Notes under the pieces: model-generated
Told to the model about the DNA's origin: nothing
The model's input: only the letters and a program-made list of their open reading frames with translations
Databases searched by the model: none
Position numbers and translations under genes: made by a program
Part shown: piece after piece, positions 27,802-34,992 of the stretch
Position numbering within the stretch: position 1 is the stretch's first letter
How the letters are laid out: the number at the start of each line of letters is the position of its first letter
Origin: Clostridiales bacterium
GTDB taxonomy: Bacteria > Bacillota > Clostridia > Saccharofermentanales > Saccharofermentanaceae
Assembly: GCA_017964005.1 (NCBI GenBank)
Contig: JAGCSR010000026.1
Span: 1 to 64,000, forward strand
Reading direction: 5' to 3'
DNA length: 64,000 nt

Positions 27802-27877
27802 GCCCCCATAGCTCAGTAGGTAGAGCGCATCCATGGTAAGGATGAGGTCAACAGTTCAAGCCTGTTTGGGGGCTCCA
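27802..27877 (+). tRNA. tRNA-Thr (anticodon GGT)
   Basis: A full cloverleaf: acceptor GCCCCCA with TGGGGGC, D stem GCTC/GAGC, anticodon stem CATCC/GGATG with loop ATGGTAA giving anticodon GGT, and T stem AACAG/CTGTT around TTCAAGC. The CCA end is encoded (27875-27877). It reads ACC and ACU codons, which suits the Thr-rich proteins in this region. Confidence 0.95.
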
Positions 27878-27889
27878 GATAAAATATCA

Positions 27890-27948
27890 ATGCCTCGCAA
27901 AGGTCCTCCGCGCTTCGCTTGTGCGGAAAATGCGAGGCATTTTTATTT
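27890..27948 (+). terminator. Rho-independent terminator after tRNA-Thr
   Basis: ATGCCTCGCA at 27890 pairs with TGCGAGGCAT ending at 27940, with an inner TCCGC/GCGGA stem, then TTTTATTTTT. It ends the tRNA transcript, and also separates it from the convergent azlD gene. Confidence 0.85.
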
Positions 27949-27964
27949 TTCTTATTATCGTTTA

Positions 27965-28285
27965 TCAGATCATGTATCTGCTGACAAGTTCCACAGCCAA
28001 TGTGGCAAGGCAGGTTGCCACGGCAACCGTAAGAAGGGATTTCTCGAGAAGAGCCAGTACCATGGCGGCAATGAATCCCGCGATGGCGGAATAGATGTTG
28101 CCTGTCGCAAAGAACATGGCAGGAAGGGTCATTGCGGCCAATACCGTATAGGGAATATATTCGAAGAATGCTGTCAGTCTGCGGTTCTTGAGCTTGCGGC
28201 GGAACAATACGAAGGGTATTACCCTTACAAGGTAAGTTGTTCCCGCCATAACGGCCAGATAGATCGCGAACATCGAAGGATTCAT
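27965..28285 (-). CDS. azlD: Branched-chain amino acid exporter subunit AzlD
   Basis: A 106-residue membrane protein with four helices and the family start (GTTYLVRVIPFVLFRRKL, then FFEYIPYTVLAAMTLPAMF). With AzlC it exports branched-chain amino acids or their analogues. The start ATG overlaps the azlC stop by four bases (ATGA), typical for this pair. Confidence 0.9.
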   Translation of the reverse strand: MNPSMFAIYLAVMAGTTYLVRVIPFVLFRRKLKNRRLTAFFEYIPYTVLAAMTLPAMFFATGNIYSAIAGFIAAMVLALLEKSLLTVAVATCLATLAVELVSRYMI

Positions 28286-29025
28286 TGCGCTTCCTCCTTT
28301 GCATCAGAAGGGAAGAAGGCGCAGCCGATCCCTGCCGCGATGACCGCGGATATTATCGTTGCGAACCCGCCGGACACAGTGCCTGCAAGATGGGGTTCGA
28401 AGTAGAACAGAGAAGACAGGGCGCAGGCGATAAGAACACAGATAAGTACGCTGCGGCTGTGCTTGGCGCGGGGAACCACGATAGAGATAAACATACCGTA
28501 GATCCCTATTGCCAGGGCATTCGCCAGGAAGTCAGGGAAGACGGATCCCAGGATGCCGCCGATCAGGGTTCCGGTTGTCCAGCCTAATATAGGCAGTATC
28601 ATCAGCCCCAGCTGGTATCTGCGCCCGACAGGGTGGTCGGATCCTGCGGATACGCCGAAGATCTCGTCGGTAATGCCGTGGGCAAGGATAAACCTTGCAG
28701 GGATATTAACGGATTCATCCGTTTTCTGGGACAGGGAGATCGCCATCAGGCTGTACCTGAGGTTGATTACGATCTGGGATACCGCCATCTCGATAAACCC
28801 TCCGGATGCCGTCATTATGGACAGACCCGCGACCTGTCCTGCCGATGTCAGGTTGAAGAAAGATATAAGGACAGCCTGCCAGGCCGAAAGTCCGGACGTT
28901 ACTGCCAGTATACCGAAAGAAAAAGATACCGACAGGTACCCCAAAGCAATGGGAATCCCGTCAAGGATTCCCTGTTTGAAAGTATTATGATCTTTAGCAG
29001 GTTTATTACTTTTGCTCATAAACAT
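28282..29025 (-). CDS. azlC: Branched-chain amino acid exporter subunit AzlC
   Basis: A 247-residue membrane protein with the AzlC landmarks: GILDGIPIALGYLSVSFSFG, FFNLTSAGQVAGL, and HGITDEIFG. It forms a pair with AzlD. The start lies inside the end of the upstream lipoprotein gene (20-base overlap), and no clear ribosome site is visible, so translation may be coupled to that gene. A second in-frame ATG at 29019 is also possible. Putting a lipoprotein before azlC in one message is unusual. Confidence 0.9.
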   Translation of the reverse strand: MFMSKSNKPAKDHNTFKQGILDGIPIALGYLSVSFSFGILAVTSGLSAWQAVLISFFNLTSAGQVAGLSIMTASGGFIEMAVSQIVINLRYSLMAISLSQKTDESVNIPARFILAHGITDEIFGVSAGSDHPVGRRYQLGLMILPILGWTTGTLIGGILGSVFPDFLANALAIGIYGMFISIVVPRAKHSRSVLICVLIACALSSLFYFEPHLAGTVSGGFATIISAVIAAGIGCAFFPSDAKEEAQ

Positions 29026-29575
29026 ATTCTATGTCTTCAAAATGAAGGAACATGTCTTTGTCACCCATAACCTTTGATTCTTCCTCTGTGGAAAGATCCG
29101 CGATGGTGTCAACGGTCTTGGTCTCTTCGTTCAGGAACAGGACTTTGTTGTCTCTTACGATATACTTCTCGACAAGTCCGAAGGTCCCGTCGCTATATGC
29201 AGTGGTCCTTGCCATGAACAGGCTTCCGTCATCCAAACGGAAGTACTCATCCACTACCATCCTGTCTGAATAGCTTTTGGTCAGAGTGAGGTTTTTGTAC
29301 TTCTCGGTCGTTGAATATGTGAAGGTACACTCTTCGCCGTTATAGGTCTTACCTGTGCCTTTATCTATCTTCATCTCCTCGGGATGTGTTCTCATGTAGA
29401 GCGTATAGACCGAGTTGAACTCGCTTATCTCGGTATCGAGAAGAAGATAGTAGTCGTATGCTTTGGTGGTCGTGGTCGTAGCCTCGGACGATCTTTGTCC
29501 GGAGCATCCTGCAAAGCAGAACAGGAATGTTATCATCAGGATCGCAGCTGTTATCTTGCCGGTTATTTTACGCAT
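29006..29575 (-). CDS. Lipoprotein of unknown function
   Basis: A 189-residue protein with a lipoprotein signal ending in CFAGC (lipid Cys about residue 23), then a Thr-rich linker. The rest is a beta-rich domain of about 150 residues (YYLLLDTEISEFNSVY, VVDEYFRLDDGSLFMARTTAY) with no motif I recognise. I chose ATG 29575, which has AGAGGG 8 bases before it; the open frame extends further up but into the promoter region. It is the first gene of a three-gene reverse-strand unit with azlC and azlD. Confidence 0.65.
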   Translation of the reverse strand: MRKITGKITAAILMITFLFCFAGCSGQRSSEATTTTTKAYDYYLLLDTEISEFNSVYTLYMRTHPEEMKIDKGTGKTYNGEECTFTYSTTEKYKNLTLTKSYSDRMVVDEYFRLDDGSLFMARTTAYSDGTFGLVEKYIVRDNKVLFLNEETKTVDTIADLSTEEESKVMGDKDMFLHFEDIEYVYEQK

Positions 29576-29620
29576 TTCTTTTCCCTCTCGAAAATCAGAT
29601 ATTTTTGCCGATACCACGCG

Positions 29621-29649
29621 ATTATACCACATGCATAACCTCTTGTTGA
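29621..29649 (-). promoter_or_regulatory. Reverse promoter for the lipoprotein-azlCD unit
   Basis: On the reverse strand TATAAT occupies 29626-29621 and is preceded by TGG (extended -10); TCAACA 17 bases upstream is a fair -35. It overlaps the -35 of the divergent tRNA-Ser promoter, so the two may compete. Confidence 0.55.
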
Positions 29650-29674
29650 CAAATTGCTTCAAAGATTATACAAT
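29646..29674 (+). promoter_or_regulatory. tRNA-Ser promoter
   Basis: A perfect TTGACA at 29646-29651 and TACAAT at 29669-29674 with a 17-base spacer, 29 bases before the tRNA. Confidence 0.7.
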
Positions 29675-29703
29675 CTTTGGGCGTGTCGAATACGACACTA
29701 TAT

Positions 29704-29796
29704 GGAGAAGTCGCCTAGTCCGGTCGAGGGCGCGCGACTGGAAATCGCGTAAACCCCAAAAGGGTTTCGAGGGTTCGAATCCCTCCTTCTCCGCCA
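29704..29796 (+). tRNA. tRNA-Ser (anticodon GGA)
   Basis: Acceptor GGAGAAG pairs with CTTCTCC; anticodon stem CGCGA/TCGCG holds loop CTGGAAA with anticodon GGA (UCC/UCU). The long variable arm (AAACCC/GGGTTT) is the class II feature of tRNA-Ser, and the T arm is GAGGG TTCGAAT CCCTC. CCA is encoded at 29794-29796. A tRNA-Ser 3' end is a common target of phage-type integrases, and accessory DNA follows it here. Confidence 0.95.
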
Positions 29797-29870
29797 AAAA
29801 CGTAATGGGCGTCGTAAAAAGTCAATAAATACAAGGGTTTGCGAGGTAACCTACAGTTCTGAGGAACGCT

Positions 29871-29892
29871 ACTTACCACTAACTTACCACTA
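29871..29892 (+). repeat. Tandem 11-bp direct repeat near tRNA-Ser
   Basis: ACTTACCACTA occurs twice in direct succession, 75 bases after the tRNA. Short direct repeats beside an integration target can be integrase arm-binding sites. No integrase gene remains nearby, so this would be a leftover. Confidence 0.5.
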
Positions 29893-29925
29893 TTTACGAC
29901 AAGACTGGAAGATGTGCCCAAAGAT

Positions 29926-29958
29926 CAACGACCGGATGAAAGTCTGGTCGTTGTTTTT
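29926..29958 (+). terminator. Rho-independent terminator after tRNA-Ser
   Basis: CAACGACC at 29926-29933 pairs with GGTCGTTG at 29946-29953, followed by TTTTT. It is the first good stop for the tRNA-Ser transcript. Confidence 0.75.
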
Positions 29959-29963
29959 CTTGA

Positions 29964-30091
29964 AGCAGGTATTCCTGCTATTCTGTCATAAGAAGGTGTT
30001 TGAATTTTGGTTTTGCTCCGTGGAAAACGGAGCAGCAAGCAACGCGTTTGTGTACACAAACACAGAGAAAGCTTATCAGGGATGTCCCTGA
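29964..30091. other. Gene-free run of four tight hairpins
   Basis: Four perfect inverted repeats lie close together: AGCAGG/CCTGCT at 29964-29979, TGCTCCGT/ACGGAGCA at 30014-30034, the 16-base palindrome GTTTGTGTACACAAAC at 30046-30061, and TCAGGGA/TCCCTGA at 30076-30091. A 60-codon open frame on the reverse strand runs through them but has odd composition and no ribosome site. Nothing else is seen between tRNA-Ser and the next gene. It may be a structured RNA or part of a decayed mobile element. Confidence 0.5.
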
Positions 30092-30102
30092 GACCCATTT
30101 AA

Positions 30103-30126
30103 AAGCCCGAGATTGCTCTCGGGCTT
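30103..30126 (-). terminator. Terminator of the GNAT-methyltransferase gene
   Basis: AAGCCCGAGA and TCTCGGGCTT form a 10-bp stem with a 4-base loop; on the reverse strand the stem runs directly into a short T-run (TTTT counting the last stem bases), 30 bases after that gene's stop. Confidence 0.7.
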
Positions 30127-30156
30127 GGATTAGATAATTCAGAATAAAACTTACTA

Positions 30157-31314
30157 TCACATTATCCCGGCAAACTGGGGTTTATGTGAAAAATCAACTC
30201 TTACCAGCGCCTTTCCGTTCGGAAGTTCCCTCGTTTCCAGAAAAATACGCTGATACCCGATCTCGTTCATAGCAGCGCTCAAAGCGTCCTCCTCCATCTG
30301 ATGATGGATTGCATCGAGCCCGTCAAACGCATGGAGATACGGCGAATCGGAAACCCATTTTCCTTCATCTGTATTGATTTGGATAATACATGATACATAT
30401 TTCGGCTCTGTCACGGAAATTGCTCTTTGAAAGGCCGGATAACCGATATACTCGATAAGAAGATTCGCTATCACAAGTTGAGCCTGTGGCAGGCGGTCAA
30501 AATCGGATACCAGGTCTACACACAGACACTCCAATAAATCCGAAAGACCTGCATATCTCTCGGATACAGCACTTAAATACTCCTCATTAATATCAACACC
30601 ATAAACTCTTTTGTACTTAGCGGGATCAATATGTTCCAAACCATTCCCACCGGCCACACCGAGAATCATAGCCGTCTCCACAGGATATGATTCAAATTGG
30701 TCCTTCATCATAGCGTTCATTGTCTGTAACTGTTTTACAGAGTCCAGACTCATATGATTCTCATAGTCATCCAGACTAATCTCTTTCCATGGATTGTCAG
30801 ACTGGTCAGTGCACTGTTTGTTTTCAATCACCATATTGCATCTTCCCCATGATTCGTTTAAATAATGGAACGCGTCCGGATCCGTATGGCGCTCTCTAAA
30901 TCCAACACTCTCATAGCATTTTTTTGCACGATTGTTTTCCGTAAATACCATTAGTTGTACCGCCCCCGCTTTTGTAACATCAAATGCATATTGTACCGCC
31001 CGGCGAATCAGCTCTTTTCCGATCCCTATTCCGCGTTTATCCGGATCAACCATTACAAATTTGAGCATTCCTTCATTGGTATCACGATTCAGCGAATAGC
31101 AGAAAAAACCAACCGGTTTATCACTCTCATTCACAGCTACATACGGGGAATCTCCACATCTTGAGGAAACGTCCTCCAACAATTCATCGAAAGAATTTCT
31201 CTCAAGAGGAAACTCTGTACGATTAGCGCACCACATAGCGTGCGTTCTTTCATCTGATATCCAATGTTTTATTATCTCGAAATCCCGGTCAGGATTATAA
31301 GGTCTTAGTTTCAT
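30157..31314 (-). CDS. GNAT acetyltransferase fused to a class I methyltransferase
   Basis: A 385-residue protein with two enzymes. Residues 1-150 are a GNAT domain: MKLRPYNPDRDFEII start, MVDPDKRGIGIGKELI as the acetyl-CoA pyrophosphate loop, and NNRAKKCYESVGFRE at the end. Residues about 190-380 are a SAM-dependent methyltransferase with MILGVAGGNGLEHID as motif I and YGVDIN as motif II, then LVIANLLIEYIGY. The second half may act alone on a small molecule. I chose ATG 31314, which follows GGAGGAG; an ATG 18 bases upstream overlaps that site. It is flanked by a terminator and stands alone in the accessory region. Confidence 0.82.
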   Translation of the reverse strand: MKLRPYNPDRDFEIIKHWISDERTHAMWCANRTEFPLERNSFDELLEDVSSRCGDSPYVAVNESDKPVGFFCYSLNRDTNEGMLKFVMVDPDKRGIGIGKELIRRAVQYAFDVTKAGAVQLMVFTENNRAKKCYESVGFRERHTDPDAFHYLNESWGRCNMVIENKQCTDQSDNPWKEISLDDYENHMSLDSVKQLQTMNAMMKDQFESYPVETAMILGVAGGNGLEHIDPAKYKRVYGVDINEEYLSAVSERYAGLSDLLECLCVDLVSDFDRLPQAQLVIANLLIEYIGYPAFQRAISVTEPKYVSCIIQINTDEGKWVSDSPYLHAFDGLDAIHHQMEEDALSAAMNEIGYQRIFLETRELPNGKALVRVDFSHKPQFAGIM

Positions 31315-31376
31315 CTGAACTCCTCCGCCCATTTCCCCAGTTTCTCTGCGGACACACTAATGTAAGCGGCTCTAAC

Positions 31377-31778
31377 TTAGCTTTCATCCGCGTTTCCTTT
31401 CCAGACAAATAATCCTTCCGAAGGAGAGAGAGCCTTGATCAGATCCAGCAATTCTTCATCAGGGTTAAATACCGTCAAATGCGTATCATCCGGTTCTGAA
31501 AGGATCATGGCATCTCCTATCATAATGTAAACATATCGATCAAGTATCGTATCCCGGATCTGCTCAGGTGCCGGATTCTTTTCATCATCTATCGTGATAT
31601 CCCTATAACAGTTCAACTTTAGGATCACGTTGATATGCTTCTTCTTAATCTCCGAAAGCTGTTCCTTAAGAAAGAAATCCTCGATTGCAAAATATTGCCC
31701 CGGGCTGTCCTTAGGGACCTGCTTAGGAAGAATGTCTATGATCCAGTATGGTTTCTCCAGTAATTTCTCTATCGTCAC
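31377..31778 (-). CDS. Conserved small protein, unknown function
   Basis: A 133-residue cytoplasmic protein with no motif I can assign. The start KLLEKPYWIIDILPKQVP and the order of an ILPKQV segment, FFLKEQLSEIKKK, and YVYIMIGDAMIL suggest a compact alpha/beta fold. It starts at GTG 31778 with GGAG 9 bases upstream; the first ATG is too far. It lies 62 bases upstream of the fusion gene on the same strand and may share its message. Confidence 0.65.
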   Translation of the reverse strand: MTIEKLLEKPYWIIDILPKQVPKDSPGQYFAIEDFFLKEQLSEIKKKHINVILKLNCYRDITIDDEKNPAPEQIRDTILDRYVYIMIGDAMILSEPDDTHLTVFNPDEELLDLIKALSPSEGLFVWKGNADES

Positions 31779-31839
31779 TTTATCATCTCCACAAACTACG
31801 ATTTGTCTTAGTCTATTATCCTGATGATTTACTGTTCCA

Positions 31840-31980
31840 TTATACAGTACGAGCCAGGATTACTCCTGGCTCGTACAATTCCTGATTATTCTTTTTACTA
31901 TTGTCCGCAAGTTCTTTTTGCGTTAATCCCTGAGCTTTTCTCTGAGAAGATATGAACGAACCGAATTCCTTTGTATCCAT
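31840..31980 (-). pseudogene. Truncated XRE-family regulator
   Basis: A 46-codon frame with a good ribosome site (GGGAG) starts MDTKEFGSFISSQRKAQGLT and QKELAD, the first two helices of an XRE helix-turn-helix. Where the recognition helix should follow, the reading changes to NSKKNNQELYEP and stops. A 13-base inverted repeat (GTACGAGCCAGGA) sits at the break, 31848-31877. An internal deletion is likely; DNA binding would be lost. Confidence 0.6.
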
Positions 31981-32087
31981 TTGAGTTCTCCCTTGATCTT
32001 TGTCCATCGGGCTTAAGTATACAAAAGCCGTGGAATATTACAATCTATGATTAATAGAGTTCAATGTTTTCAAGGGATAGAGGGATA

Positions 32088-32280
32088 ATGGCTGTTAAAA
32101 ACTTAAAATATTCTCGACAAAGGGGAAGTCCCTTACATCTTTTCTTACATCTGTTGCCCCGAAAGATATAGTGGGCAGGCGGAAGATACTGCAATAACAC
32201 TGGGGTGAAAATATCATATACTCGGAAGTTATCCGAGGGAGGCGTACATAATTCTGTTTTCGGGGTCAAGTTTCCCACGA
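32088..32280 (+). pseudogene. Probable frameshifted PerR/Fur-family remnant
   Basis: ATG 32088, after an AGAGGG site, reads MAVKNLKYSRQR, the usual start of clostridial PerR proteins. One base later in frame the text continues GKSLTSFLTS, which matches the next PerR helix (normally R-E-x-I-K-x-F-L-x-S). Further similarity is faint (an ITLG-like piece near 32195) and stops interrupt every frame. The call rests on memory of the family and on this short match. Confidence 0.45.
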
Positions 32281-32330
32281 TGCGCCCGCTGGACTAACAG
32301 TCATTCTATTAGATATCCATTTACGACAAA

Positions 32331-32356
32331 AAGCCTTCCGATCATTCGGAAGGCTT
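32331..32356 (-). terminator. Terminator of the metallophosphoesterase gene
   Basis: AAGCCTTCCGA and TCGGAAGGCTT form an 11-bp stem with a 4-base loop; on the reverse strand it is followed by TTTGTCG after the stem's own TT. It lies just past the phosphoesterase stop. Confidence 0.75.
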
Positions 32357-32361
32357 TATTC

Positions 32362-32964
32362 TTAACTGTTGATCGCCATGTCCTCGTCCCAGTATTTCTT
32401 CTTTTGGCCGAGCATAAACATTATGTCGTCATCACTGAACAGTCTGAAGTGGTTCAAGTCAACGCCGACATTAAATCCGAAAGGCTTCCATAGCCCGCCG
32501 TATCTGTGCGTGTGGCCGAACAGGGTCTGACAGTCTTTAGCGTGGTCAGTAGGCTTATGCGTCAGGAAGAACTTCTCACCCTTTATATCGACATAGTCAT
32601 TCAGCTTTACGTCATCGAATCTACATGAAGGATCATTCAGGCAGTATTCGCGGAACTTATCGAAAGAACCGTCAAAACATTCGTCAATAGCGCGCTGTTC
32701 ATTGTTTCCGATAATGAGGATGATGTGAGCATTTATCCGCTTTGAGACGGCAAGGCCGCTCCTGAAATCCTTTTCGATCCCGGGACCGCAGTTACAGAAA
32801 TCTCCGATGACGTATATGGTGTCATCCGAAGATGCCTGTTCGTTCCAGATCCTTACCTGCTCTTTTGTATACTCATTAATATCCTTGAACGGCCGGTTAT
32901 CACGAACCAGGACCTCTTTTGAATCCGAGCCGAAATGAGTATCCGCAGTATACCAGTTGCTCAT
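32362..32964 (-). CDS. Calcineurin-like metallophosphoesterase
   Basis: A 200-residue cytoplasmic phosphoesterase. The metal motifs are YTADTHFGS (D-x-H), VIGDFCN (GD), IIGNNEQ, LTHKP (H) and FGHTHRYG (GHxH), in the right order. The third motif has Asn where most relatives have the catalytic His of GNH(D/E); this may mark a subfamily or reduce activity. Such proteins often hydrolyse nucleotide or phosphodiester substrates and are common in phage and accessory DNA. It has its own terminator and no close partner gene. Confidence 0.82.
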   Translation of the reverse strand: MSNWYTADTHFGSDSKEVLVRDNRPFKDINEYTKEQVRIWNEQASSDDTIYVIGDFCNCGPGIEKDFRSGLAVSKRINAHIILIIGNNEQRAIDECFDGSFDKFREYCLNDPSCRFDDVKLNDYVDIKGEKFFLTHKPTDHAKDCQTLFGHTHRYGGLWKPFGFNVGVDLNHFRLFSDDDIMFMLGQKKKYWDEDMAINS

Positions 32965-33021
32965 TATGCGCTGTCCCCCGTCAGCAATGGTGTAGAAAAA
33001 TAAATAAATGACAAGATCTGA

Positions 33022-34782
33022 TTATTTGTTGTTTACAAACTTATCGTATTTGTAAAGGAAAGTTACCATCTGGCGCCTCAAGCACAGGCCCTGGGGCCTG
33101 AAGGTTCCGTCGCTGTATCCTGCAAGGATATTCATCTCGGAAGCCCAGAGGGTTGCATTGTAGAAGTAATCAGTCTTCTTGACGTCAGAGAATTTGTTTG
33201 TGGCCGACTTGGGCGCGGGCTTCCCTGCCATACGCCAGAGGAAGGTAACTGTCTGTGCTCTGGTGCAGACATTCCCGGGTTTGAATGTGCCGTCATCGTA
33301 ACCAGTGGTGATGCCTTTTTCGACAGCCCAGATTACGGGCTTATAGTAGTAGTCGCTCGATTTGACATCGGGGAACTGGCACTTATCGGACTTAGGTTCG
33401 GGGGAACCTGCAAGACGCCACATGAAGGTCAGCATCTGGGCTCTTGTACAGTCGTTGCCGGGCTTAAAGAGGGTCTGGTTCTCGTAGCCCTTGACGACGT
33501 CCTTGGCCGTCAGATAGTTGGTAGGGGCGTACCAGAAGTCGGACTCCTTGGTTACATCCTTGTAGAGGACGGTGATGTCGACCGACAGCCTTGTTTCAGC
33601 AGGCTTGCCGTTCGCGTCTTTGTTGGACGCATCGTAGTAGATAATAGTTACGGTCGTCTGTCCTGCCATCTTGGCTATTTCATCTTCGAATTTATATATA
33701 GCCGGATTGGTATATTCCCAACCGATACTGCTGTTAGGAAGAGTGGGAAGTGAAAGCCATATCTTGTCACCGGCAACAGCCGTAATGCTTCCCTTTTGTT
33801 CTGACATCTGATATGTGACTTTCTTAGGAGTCGGGATCGGGATCTCCGTCGGAGTCGGCGTGGCTATCTTCAAGTAGTAATCCATGGTCGCTAGAGGATA
33901 CTTCTTCTTGAATTCATCCGTCGAGTACACATAATCCGGTAAATACTGCCCCAACGAGCTTGCGCATTTTAAGAAATAACTGTAGTCCTTTTCTCCTAAG
34001 TCGTTGGCAGCATCAAGATAGTAGTATTCGCCGTCGAGCTTTATGATATTCCAGACGTAACTGTTTCCGCTAAGACTACCGGATATGATACGGCAGTCTA
34101 TACCTTCTTTGAGTGCCATGTAGTAGATCGCAAGAACAACTCCCCTGGATACAGCCTTATTCTTGCAGAGGGGCCCGTACATCGCCTGTGTGATGTTATT
34201 ATTTCCCGAGCTGGACTTGTAGTAGGTGACATTCTTGGTTATGTAATCGTATATTGCCTGGATCTTGTCGTAATTCTTCTTACCGTCAAGTTTTAAAGAT
34301 TTAAGGATAGAGTCCGCCTTCTTTTTGGCTTCGGCATCCTGAGACTTAGTCACGTTGTATTTTATGGTGTACTGGATCTTTTTACAATAATCATCTTTAT
34401 ACCACGAACTACCGTTTATAAAGGACACGGTCCATCGCAGATAATCACCCTCACCGGGCTTACCTGTATGCTCAAACGCCTTATCCCTGATCCTCCTCTC
34501 CAGATCTCCCTTCTTATCGTAACAGGGCTTATCAAACGTTATCGTTAGCGTGCTTTGAAAGTTCTTAACGGCGTTCCGGAGTTTTTGAGCTGCATTGTTT
34601 AATGCGCTGTCAGCCTCGGTATAAACTTCCGGCTCATCCCGGGAGGTAGTTTCACTTAAAGACCCGTCCGCTCTGACCTCGGCATTAACGGTATTGTCCC
34701 CGCCCAGGGTCACCGATGTTGCCGTCAGAACGAAAGATGCGGCCATAAGAATTGTGATCAGATTAATAATACTTTTTTTCAT
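33022..34782 (-). CDS. SLH surface protein with an inactive transglutaminase-like domain
   Basis: A 586-residue exported protein. A signal peptide (about 1-34) is followed by a charged region, then a transglutaminase-like domain (about 175-270). The catalytic Cys of the usual KAVCQGYA block is Ser 212 (NKAVSRG), and the usual His (HAWN) is Tyr 242 (YVWN); only Asp 257 remains. A Pro/Thr hinge (TPTPTEIPIPTP) and a beta-domain lead to three SLH repeats (about 405-586), which normally bind secondary wall polymer. I chose ATG 34782, with GGGGGAAG before it. It shares its SLH tail style with the GH5 cellulase of this window. A binding role at the cell wall is more likely than catalysis. Confidence 0.82.
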   Translation of the reverse strand: MKKSIINLITILMAASFVLTATSVTLGGDNTVNAEVRADGSLSETTSRDEPEVYTEADSALNNAAQKLRNAVKNFQSTLTITFDKPCYDKKGDLERRIRDKAFEHTGKPGEGDYLRWTVSFINGSSWYKDDYCKKIQYTIKYNVTKSQDAEAKKKADSILKSLKLDGKKNYDKIQAIYDYITKNVTYYKSSSGNNNITQAMYGPLCKNKAVSRGVVLAIYYMALKEGIDCRIISGSLSGNSYVWNIIKLDGEYYYLDAANDLGEKDYSYFLKCASSLGQYLPDYVYSTDEFKKKYPLATMDYYLKIATPTPTEIPIPTPKKVTYQMSEQKGSITAVAGDKIWLSLPTLPNSSIGWEYTNPAIYKFEDEIAKMAGQTTVTIIYYDASNKDANGKPAETRLSVDITVLYKDVTKESDFWYAPTNYLTAKDVVKGYENQTLFKPGNDCTRAQMLTFMWRLAGSPEPKSDKCQFPDVKSSDYYYKPVIWAVEKGITTGYDDGTFKPGNVCTRAQTVTFLWRMAGKPAPKSATNKFSDVKKTDYFYNATLWASEMNILAGYSDGTFRPQGLCLRRQMVTFLYKYDKFVNNK

Positions 34783-34949
34783 ACTTGCATACTTCCCCCT
34801 GATATTCAAACTCTTGTTTGAGTTAGTGCTGAATATAATTATAACTTATTTATCTTCGTTATTCACTTCGATATGCTTCAGGGAGAGCGACACCCGTGCC
34901 TGAGGTCTTAAGTAATTGCTTCAGGATTGGCTTTTCTGATATTTTCGAA

Positions 34950-34961
34950 TGATATAATCAG
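34950..34961 (+). promoter_or_regulatory. Extended -10 for the GH3 gene
   Basis: TGATATAATCAG holds TGA-TATAAT, an extended -10, 31 bases before the GH3 start. The identical 12 bases occur at 37288 and 41979, each time upstream of a gene. Confidence 0.5.
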
Positions 34962-34992
34962 GTAAGTATATTGATTTCCAAGGAGTCAGACC

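Noticed and set aside
29701..29800. Intact attachment site for an integrated element
   Set aside because: No repeat of the tRNA 3' end was found in the rest of the window and no integrase gene remains.
29978..30160. 60-codon reverse frame with several Cys across the hairpin run
   Set aside because: No ribosome site, unusual composition, and every hairpin falls inside it, which fits RNA structure better than protein.
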